A DNA stretch of 8,154 bases, from the NCBI GenBank assembly GCA_021414185.1, contig JAIOOZ010000077.1, positions 1-8,154 of the forward strand. The letters run 5' to 3'. Shown here piece after piece: positions 1-6,850 of the stretch. Position 1 is the first letter of the stretch. Each line of letters begins with the position of its first letter. The DNA is from Betaproteobacteria bacterium (GTDB lineage Bacteria; Pseudomonadota; Gammaproteobacteria; Burkholderiales; SG8-41). The notes under the pieces were generated by a model. The model saw only the letters and a list, made by a program, of their open reading frames with translations, did no database searches and was not told the DNA's origin. Position numbers and translations under genes: made by a program.

Positions 1-1
1 T

Positions 2-877
2 TTCATCGTTTCGCTGGCGCCCGGCGGCGGTACCGATTTCGTCGCGCGCGTAATCGCCGGTAAATTGTCCGAAACCTGGGGCCAGCAGGTGGTGGTCGAT
101 AACCGGCCGGGCGCGGGCTCCATCATAGGCGCCGAGGTTGCAGCCAAAGCGCCGGCGGATGGCTACACCTTGTTGATGGGCACCAATTCAATGCTCACGC
201 AGCCGAGCCTGTTCAAGAACCTGCCCTATAACGTGATCAAGGACTTCGCGCCGGTGACCCTGGCCCTGCGCGCGCCACTCATGCTGACGGCGCATCCCTC
301 GCTCGGCGTGTCCAATCTCAAAGAGCTGATCGCGCTGGCGCGCGCCAAACCCGGCGAGCTGACTTACGCGTCGCCCGCGTTGGCGACCACCGGGCACCTC
401 GGCGGCGAGCTTTTCAAATTAGTAACCAAGGTCGACATCCTGCACATCCCGTACAAGGGCGCGGGCAGCGCGATCGCCAATCTGCTTGCAGGCGAAGTGA
501 AGCTCATGTATTCGAGTCCGCCCGCCGTCGTGATGCACGTCAAGGCAGGCAAGCTGAAAGCGCTGGGCGTCACCGGGGCAAAACGCGCAGCGCAGGCGCC
601 CGAGATACCGACGTTCGAGGAGTCCGGCGTGAGCGGCGTCGAAGCTTACGATTTTTACGGCATATTGGCGCCCGCCGGCACGCCGCGGCCGGTGATCGCG
701 AAGCTCAATGCCAAAATCATCGAAGTGCTGAACGTGCCGGAGATAGCCAATCGCTTCGCGGTCACGCAGTTCGCTGAAGTCGTGGGCAGCACACCCGAAG
801 AACTGAAGCGGTTTATGGTTACCGAGATCGCGCGTTGGGGCAAAGTCATCCGCGACGCCAACATCCGCGCGGAATAG
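2..877 (+). CDS. Bug/TctC-family tripartite tricarboxylate transporter substrate-binding protein (5' end missing)
   Basis: This is the extracytoplasmic solute receptor of a tripartite tricarboxylate transporter, or an orphan Bug receptor. It binds a small carboxylated ligand in the periplasm. The frame is open from base 2, so the gene starts before the window. The visible 291 residues lack roughly the first 35 of a usual 320-330 residue protein, including the signal peptide. Family landmarks are APGGGTDFVAR at the very start, WGQQVVVDNRPGAGS followed by DGYTLL, a central HIPYKGAGSA, and the late segment FYGILAPAGTPRPV. A downstream internal TTG or ATG is not the true start, because the conserved APGGGTD block lies upstream of them. 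No TctA or TctB membrane genes are visible, so it may be an orphan receptor, as is common in Burkholderiales. The family call is firm; the ligand is unknown. The gene ends in TAG and is followed by a large inverted repeat. Confidence 0.93.
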   Translation, partial: FIVSLAPGGGTDFVARVIAGKLSETWGQQVVVDNRPGAGSIIGAEVAAKAPADGYTLLMGTNSMLTQPSLFKNLPYNVIKDFAPVTLALRAPLMLTAHPSLGVSNLKELIALARAKPGELTYASPALATTGHLGGELFKLVTKVDILHIPYKGAGSAIANLLAGEVKLMYSSPPAVVMHVKAGKLKALGVTGAKRAAQAPEIPTFEESGVSGVEAYDFYGILAPAGTPRPVIAKLNAKIIEVLNVPEIANRFAVTQFAEVVGSTPEELKRFMVTEIARWGKVIRDANIRAE

Positions 878-922
878 AAGCGATTCAGACTGCTGCGCAA
901 CTACTTAAAGCAGAAAAGCATC

Positions 923-1024
923 AGCCACAGAGGACACAGAGTTCACAGAGGAAAACAAACACGAACTATGCGTTTAATTCCTGCTTCTTAGCATTTCTCT
1001 GTGTTCTCTGTGCCCTCTGTGGCT
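923..1024. repeat. Long inverted repeat made of CACAGAG units between convergent genes
   Basis: The left arm (about 923-954) carries three CACAGAG units in a 9-base period. The right arm (about 994-1024) carries the complementary three CTCTGTG units. The arms pair over about 31 positions with three mismatches and one extra base, and are separated by a loop of about 40 bases. The repeat lies in the 171-base gap between the + strand receptor gene (stop at 877) and the - strand SDR gene (stop at 1049). An RNA hairpin formed from either strand could therefore act as a bidirectional terminator, although no T-run of the classical kind follows it. Similar CACAGAG/CTCTGTG repeats are, to my recollection, scattered in many environmental bacterial genomes and give rise to spurious cysteine-rich ORFs. 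The repeat structure is seen directly; its function is inference. Positions 878-922 and 1025-1048 hold nothing else that I can recognise. Confidence 0.85.
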
Positions 1025-1048
1025 TGCAGTTAGATTTTCGAATAAGTT

Positions 1049-1852
1049 CTAAACCCGCGCCGCGCTGATGCCGCCGTCGACAGTGAGTTCTATGCCGGTG
1101 ATGTAGCGCGCTTCATCCGAAACCAGAAACACCACCGCGTTGGCCGTGTCCCAGCCCGTGCCCATGTGGCCCATGGGCACCGCTGCGTGGCGTTGCGCGA
1201 TCAGCGTGGCGGCATCGCCCGCGCCAAGTTGCTTGACCAGACGCTGCTCGACCAGCGGTGTATGCATGGTGCCGACGATCACCGTGTTGCAGCGTATGCC
1301 CTTTTTCACATAGGCCATCGCCGTAGAGCGGCTGAACGCAGCGAGCCCGGCCTTCGCAGTGCTGTAAGCGATGTTGACGCGACCGGCGACCTGGTGGCGA
1401 AAGCCCGCGATCGACGAGATGTTCACGATCACGCCGGACTTCTGTTTTTCCATCACGGGCAGCACGAATTTGCAGCCCATGAATGTCGTTTTGAGGTTGA
1501 GGTCGAGCTGCGCGTCCCACACTTCCTCGGTCATCGAAACCGGATCGCCGCCCGCCGAGCCGCCGCAGTTATTGATGAGGATGTCGATGCGCCCGAAGCG
1601 CTGCATGCACGCGTCGACTGCGGCGCGCACTTCGTCGGCCACCGTCATGTTGCAGCGGTGCACGACGCACTCGCCGCCTTCCTTGGCGATCAGGTCGCGC
1701 GTCTCGTTGGCGGCGGCCTCGTTGATGTCGGTGCCGAACACTTTCGCGCCCTGGCGCGCGAGCAAGACGGCAGTGGCTTTGCCGTTGCCCCAACCGGGGC
1801 CGACAGTGCCGGCGCCGGCGACGAATGCGATTTTGCCTTTGAGGTCGAGCAT
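1049..1852 (-). CDS. SDR-family NAD(P)-dependent oxidoreductase
   Basis: This is a 267-residue cytosolic short-chain dehydrogenase/reductase of classical length, oxidising or reducing a hydroxyl/carbonyl group with NAD(P). The N-terminal Rossmann glycine motif is a variant (residues 11-24, VAGAGTVGPGWGNG). The NNxG-type motif appears as NNCGG at 94-98. The catalytic set is Asn119, Ser146/147, Tyr163 and Lys167 (YSTAK). The C-terminus has the usual YITGIELTVDGG. An acidic residue at Asp42 after the second beta strand favours NAD over NADP. The substrate cannot be read from sequence. I chose the ATG at 1852 because MLDLKGK is the usual SDR beginning. An in-frame ATG at 1870 lies inside the adjoining repeat element and lacks a Shine-Dalgarno. 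The ATG at 1852 itself has only a weak AGG 10 bases upstream, and that AGG also belongs to the inserted element, so the native leader seems lost. The gene is downstream of the MFS gene on the same strand and converges with the receptor gene. Confidence 0.92.
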   Translation of the reverse strand: MLDLKGKIAFVAGAGTVGPGWGNGKATAVLLARQGAKVFGTDINEAAANETRDLIAKEGGECVVHRCNMTVADEVRAAVDACMQRFGRIDILINNCGGSAGGDPVSMTEEVWDAQLDLNLKTTFMGCKFVLPVMEKQKSGVIVNISSIAGFRHQVAGRVNIAYSTAKAGLAAFSRSTAMAYVKKGIRCNTVIVGTMHTPLVEQRLVKQLGAGDAATLIAQRHAAVPMGHMGTGWDTANAVVFLVSDEARYITGIELTVDGGISAARV

Positions 1853-1857
1853 GTTAA

Positions 1858-1883
1858 GAGTGCCTAACATAATGAAACACGTG
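1858..1883 (+). repeat. Left terminal inverted repeat of the MITE-like element
   Basis: These 26 bases match the reverse complement of 2097-2122 at 24 positions. The two differences are both A/G transitions. The repeat contains a CACGTG palindrome near its inner end. The outer edge is preceded by TAA at 1855-1857, 3 bases from the SDR start codon. Confidence 0.8.
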
Positions 1884-2045
1884 TGCGTTGCAGCCAGAAT
1901 TGGTGAGGGCAAGGCGCCCGGTGAAGCGAATACTCATTGTATTCGCAAGACGAGCAACGCGGCCATCGCCGATTCTGGCTGCAACCCTTCGGGCTGGCAC
2001 GAGTTTTGGCCCATGGCGTTGTCGAAAGTCCTTTGCTTAGAGTGA

Positions 2046-3416
2046 CTAAGCGGCAGGCCTTTCTTCTAGCCCTGAGCCAAAATCGTGACAGCGCATCACG
2101 CGTTTCACTATGTTAGGCACTCTAAGTCTTTCGATGTTGAATGCGTCAATTTTACTTCGTGGCGGGACGCCGGTGCAGTTAATCTTGCGTGCGTGCGGCA
2201 TCCACCACATCAGCACGCCTGTGCCCACTGCGCCGACGAACCCCATCGCCGCGACAGCGTCCTGCGGCCCGATTGCCGCGGCCAGCAAGCCGATCAGCAT
2301 GCTGCCCGCGGTGACGAGCATCTGGCTCATGTTGAACAGCGCCATGGTGCGGCCGCGGTATTCCTCCGTGGAATACGATTGCACGACCGTGTTTACCAGC
2401 GCATTGGCGTGCACGTGGCAGATCCCGGCGACGACCATGATCAGGAGCGACAACCAGTACCACGGCGAGTAGGCGAACACCACGATCACCAGCCCGTAGA
2501 TCCACGCCGAGTCCAGCATGACCTTGCCGCGCTGGAGCCGGTGTCCCGACATGGTGATGATTCCCGCGCTGATCAGCGCGCCGACTCCCATAGCGGCAAG
2601 CAGCATGCCCTGGCCGCTCGCGCCCACATGGAGCAGGTCGCGCGCGAAGACGGGCAGCAGCGTCGCGAAAGGAAATACCAGCATCGAGGTTATCGTCGTG
2701 CACAGGATGCCGGCGCGCACCGGTTCGTTGTGCCAGGCGAACTTCCAGCCTTTGACTATGCTTTGCATGTAGGGCTCGCGACGCATTTGCTCGATGCCTT
2801 CGCGCTTCGGCAGCGGGCCCAGCTTGAAGCCCCAGACGGTCGCCAGAAAAAGAAACGCTGCCTGCACGGCGAATGCGCCGCCGGTATCCGAGGCGGCGAT
2901 GATGGCTCCTGCCATGACCGGACCGAGTAGCCGCGCCGCGTTGTAGATCAGGGACGTCAGTCCGATCGCATTGACGAGGCACTCGGTCGGAACCGTGGTG
3001 GAAACCAGCGAAGTGCGCGCCGGATGCTGGATCACTTGCATCATGCCGGCCACCACCGCGGCTACGTAGACATGCCACGGCGCGATGTTCCCCGTGTATA
3101 TCAGCACCGCCAGCACGGCAAACACCAGGCCGGTCAGGCCCTGCGAAACCCACAGCAGCGTTTTGCGCGAATAGCGGTCGACGGCGCTGCCCGCGAACGG
3201 CGAGAACAGCAGCAGGGGAATGAACTGGATGCCGCGCGCAAGGCCGAGCTGCACCACCGAATCGGTGAGCTGGTAGATGAGCCAGCCGCGAGACAGTTCG
3301 TCCATCCACGTGCCGAGGTTGCCGAACAACTGGCAGCCGGTAATCAGCCGGAAATTGCGGTACTTGAGGGCGATGAATGCGCGATGGTTGCCGAGAGCCG
3401 CGAAGAAAGAACTCAT
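2046..3416 (-). CDS. MFS transporter of the MFS_3 (enterobactin exporter EntS-like) group, with an element-derived C-terminal tail
   Basis: This is a 456-residue inner-membrane carrier with about twelve hydrophobic segments in two six-helix halves, joined by a charged loop near residues 205-225 (LPKREGIEQMRREP). The start matches the MFS_3 pattern: FRLITGCQLFGNLGTWMDELSRGW, residues 22-45. Motif A appears as GSAVDRYSRK (76-85) and a motif-C-like RLLGPVMAG lies at 162-170. Proteins of this group are usually proton-driven exporters; the substrate is unknown. The membrane part ends near residue 408 (MWWMPHARK). The last 25 residues (432-456) are encoded by the MITE-like element, and the stop TAG lies in a hairpin inside it, so the native C-terminus has been altered. 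The ATG at 3416 has only a poor Shine-Dalgarno (AGG two bases away). A TAAAAT box ends 9 bases before it, so a leaderless start is possible. It lies 106 bases after the SMP-30 gene. Confidence 0.9.
   Translation of the reverse strand: MSSFFAALGNHRAFIALKYRNFRLITGCQLFGNLGTWMDELSRGWLIYQLTDSVVQLGLARGIQFIPLLLFSPFAGSAVDRYSRKTLLWVSQGLTGLVFAVLAVLIYTGNIAPWHVYVAAVVAGMMQVIQHPARTSLVSTTVPTECLVNAIGLTSLIYNAARLLGPVMAGAIIAASDTGGAFAVQAAFLFLATVWGFKLGPLPKREGIEQMRREPYMQSIVKGWKFAWHNEPVRAGILCTTITSMLVFPFATLLPVFARDLLHVGASGQGMLLAAMGVGALISAGIITMSGHRLQRGKVMLDSAWIYGLVIVVFAYSPWYWLSLLIMVVAGICHVHANALVNTVVQSYSTEEYRGRTMALFNMSQMLVTAGSMLIGLLAAAIGPQDAVAAMGFVGAVGTGVLMWWMPHARKINCTGVPPRSKIDAFNIERLRVPNIVKRVMRCHDFGSGLEERPAA
2097..2122 (-). 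repeat. Right terminal inverted repeat of the MITE-like element
   Basis: This is the partner of 1858-1883, followed by TAA at 2123-2125. On the minus strand it is translated as the start of the extra C-terminal tail of the MFS protein (residues from Arg432, reading RVPNIVKRV). A further six or seven bases inward still match the other arm if one base is gapped. Confidence 0.8.
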
Positions 3417-3522
3417 GGCCTGATTTTAGCGGGTTGGAACCAGGCACGACTGCCGGTTGTTGCGACGGGATACTCTCGCCGTCGTCTTCCCAGCGCCTGC
3501 CCGCGTTAAACAGCGACTGCCC

Positions 3523-4425
3523 TTACGGATACATCGCCCAGCCGACGCGGTTGGTCTCGGCTTTGAAGAAATGCCCCTGTGTTGAAGTAACGAACAGCGT
3601 AGTCATATCCGGCCCGCCGAAACAGCAGTTGGTCGGGCGTATCGCCGGCACTACGTGGGTTTCCAATACGCGGCCGGTCGGCGAAAACACCGTGATCAGC
3701 GGTCCCGGGCCGCTTTCTTCCCAGCCGTTGGTGGCGACGATGTTGCCGTCGATATCGAGGCACATGCCGTCGATGCCGCGGTGCACGCCTTTGTGGTCCG
3801 CGCCCCAGGTGAACAGCGTGGTGTAAGCCCCTAGGCTGCCGTCTTCCTTGATCGGGTAGGCGCGCAGCTCGCGCGGGATTTCCTTCTTGTAGCCGCTTTC
3901 CGCGACGTAGAGCGTGTTCTGGTCCTGCGAAATCAGGATGCCGTTGGGCTGGGTAGTGTCGAACGTGACGCGCGTGGTGGTGTAAGTGCCGTCTTTTTGC
4001 GGATCGCAGCGCAGGACGGACTGGTGATCGACTTCCATTTTGGAATCTTTGTCCCAGTTGCCGCTGTTGACCGGGTTGGTGAACCAGATGCGGCCCTTGC
4101 GATCGACGGCGAGGTCGTTGGGCGTGTTGAGACGTTTACCGTCGAGACGGTCGGTGATGACCGTGTTCTTGCCGTCAGGATCGAAGCGCAGGATAGAGCG
4201 CCCGCCGGAGCAGCAGCCGAAGAGCCGGCCGTCCGCGTCATAGCACAGCCCGTTGGTGCGGTTGGTACCCTTGCGCACTTCGACAATGGCACCGGTCTTC
4301 GGATCGTACTGCATGATCGCGTTGGCGTGGATGTGCGTGAAAAGCAGGTGCTCGCCATTCCACACCGGGCCTTCTGTGATCGGAACGTCGCGGGGCTTCA
4401 TCAACAATTCGAATTTCCACTGCAT
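3523..4425 (-). CDS. SMP-30/gluconolactonase/LRE family hydrolase
   Basis: This is a 300-residue six-bladed beta-propeller of the SGL family, whose members hydrolyse lactones (for example sugar lactones to aldonic acids) with one divalent metal. The expected metal and substrate residues are visible: Glu18 in ITEGPVW, Asn103 in NTPNDLAVD, Asn161 in QPNGI and Asp219 in GIDGMCLD. They correspond to the Glu-Asn-Asn-Asp set known in human SMP-30. There is no signal peptide, so it is probably cytosolic. The ATG at 4425 is well supported by a strong purine-rich Shine-Dalgarno (AGGAAGGAA, 4430-4438) that lies in the 20-base gap after the GAF gene, indicating co-transcription with it. An SDR and an MFS carrier follow on the same strand, which fits a small lactone or sugar-acid pathway. 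The exact substrate is not readable, and a carboxylesterase or dehalogenase-type role within the fold is possible. Confidence 0.93.
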   Translation of the reverse strand: MQWKFELLMKPRDVPITEGPVWNGEHLLFTHIHANAIMQYDPKTGAIVEVRKGTNRTNGLCYDADGRLFGCCSGGRSILRFDPDGKNTVITDRLDGKRLNTPNDLAVDRKGRIWFTNPVNSGNWDKDSKMEVDHQSVLRCDPQKDGTYTTTRVTFDTTQPNGILISQDQNTLYVAESGYKKEIPRELRAYPIKEDGSLGAYTTLFTWGADHKGVHRGIDGMCLDIDGNIVATNGWEESGPGPLITVFSPTGRVLETHVVPAIRPTNCCFGGPDMTTLFVTSTQGHFFKAETNRVGWAMYP

Positions 4426-4429
4426 GGTC

Positions 4430-4438
4430 TTCCTTCCT
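4430..4438 (-). promoter_or_regulatory. Ribosome binding site of the SMP-30-family gene
   Basis: On the minus strand AGGAAGGAA ends four bases before the ATG at 4425. It is the strongest Shine-Dalgarno in the gene run and fixes the start. It occupies the short gap after the TAA stop of the GAF gene at 4446. Confidence 0.75.
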
Positions 4439-4445
4439 GGAAAGC

Positions 4446-5150
4446 TTATTTGCGCTGCAACTCCGCTTCAGCCAGCGCCGCCAGATTGCGTAATGCCTTC
4501 AATTGATCTGCCGTCAATTTGCGCGGTACCTGGTCGATGATACACAGGGTGCCCACCTGGCTGCCGTCTTCGGTGCGCAACGGGTGCCCGGCGTAGAAGC
4601 GGATATTGGGATCGCCCGTGACCAGCGGATTGTCTGCGAACCGCGGATCATGCGCGGCGTTTTCAACCACCATGGTGTGTTCGCCGAGGATGGCGTGGCC
4701 GCAGAAGGAAACATCCCGCGGTGTCCCGGTAGAGTTCAGGCCCTGCGTGGACTTCAGCCACTGACTGTCGTCGGTTACCAGGCTGACCAGTGCGATCGGC
4801 ATGCCGAGCGTGCTAGTCGCGAGGCGCGTGATGCGGTCAAAGCGCTCTTCCGAAGCCGTATACAGAATATCCAGCGAGCGCAGCGCAGCCATGCGTCTCT
4901 CCTCGTCCCCGGGTTTGTTGGGCGCTTTCGAGAATTGTTCGAGGTACAACAGAACGCTCGTGCCGATTGGATGTCTTCCGTATTGCGCCGCTAATTTTCC
5001 CGCTTCGACCAGCGTGGTCATTTCAACCAGCGCAAACGGCCTGGCGTCGCGGTGAATTTTGACCGATTTGACGGTGCCCGCATTGGCACAGTACGCCTCT
5101 ACGCTTTTGCCCAGTTCGCGGTCGCCCAGTGACAGGTCAATCGGCAGCAT
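4446..5150 (-). CDS. GAF-domain sensor protein with an N-terminal RRM-like region
   Basis: This is a soluble 234-residue protein. Residues about 87-232 are a GAF domain of the kind that begins LDILYT.SEERFDRITRLA. They include VSFCGHAI at 147-154, DPRFADNPLVTGDPNIRFYAG at 168-188 and GTLCIID at 200-206. GAF domains bind small ligands (cyclic nucleotides, haem, tetrapyrroles and others). Residues 1-72 look like a degenerate RNA-recognition fold (LPIDLSLG as strand 1, VKSVKIHRD, then FALVEM in the RNP1 place, then a helix and IGTSVLLYL), but this is judged by eye only. No output domain (HD, GGDEF, kinase) is present, so it is a sensor without an obvious effector. The ATG at 5150 lacks a clear Shine-Dalgarno. 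A TAAAAT box at 5177-5182 could be the -10 of its own promoter, with no good -35. It lies 56 bases after selO and 20 before the SMP-30 gene. Confidence 0.85.
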   Translation of the reverse strand: MLPIDLSLGDRELGKSVEAYCANAGTVKSVKIHRDARPFALVEMTTLVEAGKLAAQYGRHPIGTSVLLYLEQFSKAPNKPGDEERRMAALRSLDILYTASEERFDRITRLATSTLGMPIALVSLVTDDSQWLKSTQGLNSTGTPRDVSFCGHAILGEHTMVVENAAHDPRFADNPLVTGDPNIRFYAGHPLRTEDGSQVGTLCIIDQVPRKLTADQLKALRNLAALAEAELQRK

Positions 5151-5206
5151 GGCTTTTGACGGTTATTAAAGCGCCTATTTTACCCGCGACTCGACCTTGC
5201 CGGAAT

Positions 5207-6835
5207 TTACGAACTGCACGACAGCGCAGAGCAACCGGGCTTGTGGCGCGCCCACTCCGGACGCCGCTCAGAGAGTTCGTCATGCTGCGGTTGCTCGTCG
5301 TACGGATGCTGCAGCACGCTCATCAAGCGTTCCATCACCGACGCATCGCCTTCAGTCAACGCATCAATGGCGAGTTGCGCGAGATAGTTGCGCAGAACGT
5401 ATTTCGGGTTGACGCGGTTCATGCGTTCGACGCGTGCGGGTGCCGGTTCCTGCTGAACACGCGCAATGTAGCGGCGTAGCCATTCAGCAAGACGGGTTAC
5501 GTGCGCAGACGCGAACGCGGCGTCCGAATAAAAAGCGCGCCGCAAGGGTTCAATGAGCGCGCTGTCGCTGAGGGTTGCGTCCATCGGCACCGTGGCAAGC
5601 AGACGAAAAAACAATGTGAAGTCGGTCTCGACGGCTGCCAGCAATTCGAACAGGTCGTCTTTCAGCTGAATGTCGTCCGGCCGTGCGGGCGCGCTGAGCC
5701 CGAGTTTTTCGTCGAGGGCGGCTTGCCAGCCGCTCTGGAATACGTCTGCGTAAATCGCGAGCGCATTTTCCAGCGGTACTTTGTCTTCGATCAGCGGATA
5801 CAGCGCATTCGCGAGCTGCAGCAAATTCCAGTGCGCGATCTGCGGCTGGTTGCCATAGGCATAGCGCCGGCCTTCGGCGTCAGTCGTATTCGGTGTCCAC
5901 GATGGGTCGTAGCCTTCGAGCCAGCCGTATGGGCCGTAGTCTATGGTGAGCCCGAGTATCGACATGTTGTCGGTGTTCATCACGCCGTGCACAAAGCCCA
6001 CGCACATCCAGTCGACGATCATCAGCGCGGTACGCCGGCAGATTTCCTCGAACCAGAGTGCGTAAACCTCCTTGCAGGGCGTGCCCAGTTCCGGGTAATG
6101 CGTGGTGATCACGTAGTCTGCGAGCAGTTTGAGCGTATCGAGTTCTTTATGCGCCGTAAGGATCTGGAAATTTCCGAAGCGCACGAACGACGGCGCAACG
6201 CGGCACACCACGGCGCCGGGCTCGGCCTCCGGATTGCCGTCGTAAAACATGTCGCGCACGACCGTTGCGCCGGTCGCCACCAGACTCAACGCGCGTGTGG
6301 TCGGCACGCCAAGATGATGCATCGCTTCGCTGCACATGAATTCGCGCACCGAGGAGCGTAGTACTGCACGGCCGTCGGCGGTGCGCGAGTACGGCGTGAG
6401 GCCTGCGCCTTTGAGTTGCAGTTCATAGCGCTCGCCGCGTGTGCTAACGGTTTCAGCGAGCGTGATCGCGCGGCCGTCGCCGAGTTGTCCCGCCCAGTGC
6501 CCGAATTGATGTCCGCCGTAACGCGCCGCGTACGGCTGCATGCCGGCGAGCACGCGATTGCCACCGAGAACCTCGACCGCGGGTCCGGTGGGCGAAAGGG
6601 GACGTGCAATGCCGAGCATCGCACCAACGTCATCAGACCAACCGAGCAATCGCGGCGCCGGCACCGGTGTCGGCTCGACTCGCGTGTAGGAAGCATTGCG
6701 CACAGGACGCGGCACGTTGGTCAGCACCGGGTCGGCGGGCAATTCGCGCACGAAAGTGTTCTCGAATTCGATGGCGGTGAGATCGACCGGCGTCGGGGAT
6801 AGCATTGTCGTCGGTATAGTCTGGGCTTGTGTCAC
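5207..6835 (-). CDS. selO: Protein adenylyltransferase SelO (YdiU/UPF0061 family)
   Basis: SelO is a pseudokinase-fold enzyme that transfers AMP from ATP to Ser, Thr or Tyr of proteins. In E. coli it is linked to redox stress and glutathionylation. The 542 residues carry the family signatures: RYGGHQFGHWAGQLGDGRA (105-123), QLKGAGLTPYSR (140-151), LRSSVREFMCSEAMHHLG (159-176), VHGVMNTDNMSI (282-293) and the metal-binding DYGPYG (299-304). The C-terminus GCSALSCSS has Cys540 in the third-last place, where eukaryotic SelO has selenocysteine. That cysteine is the usual bacterial form. The longest frame starts with GTG at 6835, with a weak GGGA six bases upstream; an ATG at 6805 is the alternative and costs only ten poorly conserved residues. 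The protein is somewhat longer than E. coli SelO, mostly at the N-terminus. It lies just after a probable terminator and 56 bases before the GAF gene. Confidence 0.95.
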   Translation of the reverse strand: MTQAQTIPTTMLSPTPVDLTAIEFENTFVRELPADPVLTNVPRPVRNASYTRVEPTPVPAPRLLGWSDDVGAMLGIARPLSPTGPAVEVLGGNRVLAGMQPYAARYGGHQFGHWAGQLGDGRAITLAETVSTRGERYELQLKGAGLTPYSRTADGRAVLRSSVREFMCSEAMHHLGVPTTRALSLVATGATVVRDMFYDGNPEAEPGAVVCRVAPSFVRFGNFQILTAHKELDTLKLLADYVITTHYPELGTPCKEVYALWFEEICRRTALMIVDWMCVGFVHGVMNTDNMSILGLTIDYGPYGWLEGYDPSWTPNTTDAEGRRYAYGNQPQIAHWNLLQLANALYPLIEDKVPLENALAIYADVFQSGWQAALDEKLGLSAPARPDDIQLKDDLFELLAAVETDFTLFFRLLATVPMDATLSDSALIEPLRRAFYSDAAFASAHVTRLAEWLRRYIARVQQEPAPARVERMNRVNPKYVLRNYLAQLAIDALTEGDASVMERLMSVLQHPYDEQPQHDELSERRPEWARHKPGCSALSCSS

Positions 6836-6850
6836 TTACGATCCCGGAAA

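Larger units (their letters stand above)
1858..2122. mobile_element. Putative 265-bp MITE-like element with terminal inverted repeats and TAA target duplication
   Basis: The element begins GAGTGCCTAAC and ends with the complementary GTTAGGCACTC. The two terminal repeats (1858-1883 and 2097-2122) match at 24 of 26 bases. TAA stands directly outside both ends (1855-1857 and 2123-2125), as a 3-bp target duplication. GAG ends with a TNA target are what IS5-family elements of the IS1031/IS427 kind use, so a non-autonomous derivative of such an IS is the best guess. No transposase frame fits inside. The interior folds into two arms: 1887-1906 with 1966-1985 (enclosing the 8-bp hairpin 1926-1946), and 1993-2010 with 2076-2092 (enclosing the hairpin 2025-2062). 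It overlaps the 3' end of the MFS gene and abuts the SDR start codon. Terminal repeats and dyads are seen directly; mobility and family are inference. The alternative is a structured intergenic RNA or regulatory element. Confidence 0.68.

Noticed and set aside
835..1068. Small + strand ORF with a cysteine-rich end (FLCVLCALCG)
   Set aside because: It overlaps the receptor gene end and is read through both arms of the CACAGAG inverted repeat. The cysteines come from the TGT/TGC of the repeat, so it is a repeat artefact rather than a gene.
1371..2045. Long + strand ORF opposite the SDR gene and through the MITE
   Set aside because: It is mostly antisense to the well-supported SDR gene. Its tail is element sequence, and it shows no recognisable domain.
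3423..3428. TAAAAT box just before the MFS ATG as a promoter
   Set aside because: There is no acceptable -35 at 16-18 bases, and it would give a leaderless message. It is mentioned in the gene entry but not called as a feature.
3463..3484. Hairpin CGACGG/CCGTCG between the SMP-30 and MFS genes
   Set aside because: The stem is only six bases, the loop is ten, and there is no T-run on the minus strand, so it is too weak to call a terminator.
5501..6361. 286-codon + strand frame opposite selO, with similar long frames opposite the MFS gene (2085-2930) and the cupin gene (7123-7932)
   Set aside because: They are Arg/His/Ala-rich antisense shadows of confident genes, as expected in GC-rich DNA, and have no domain signatures.
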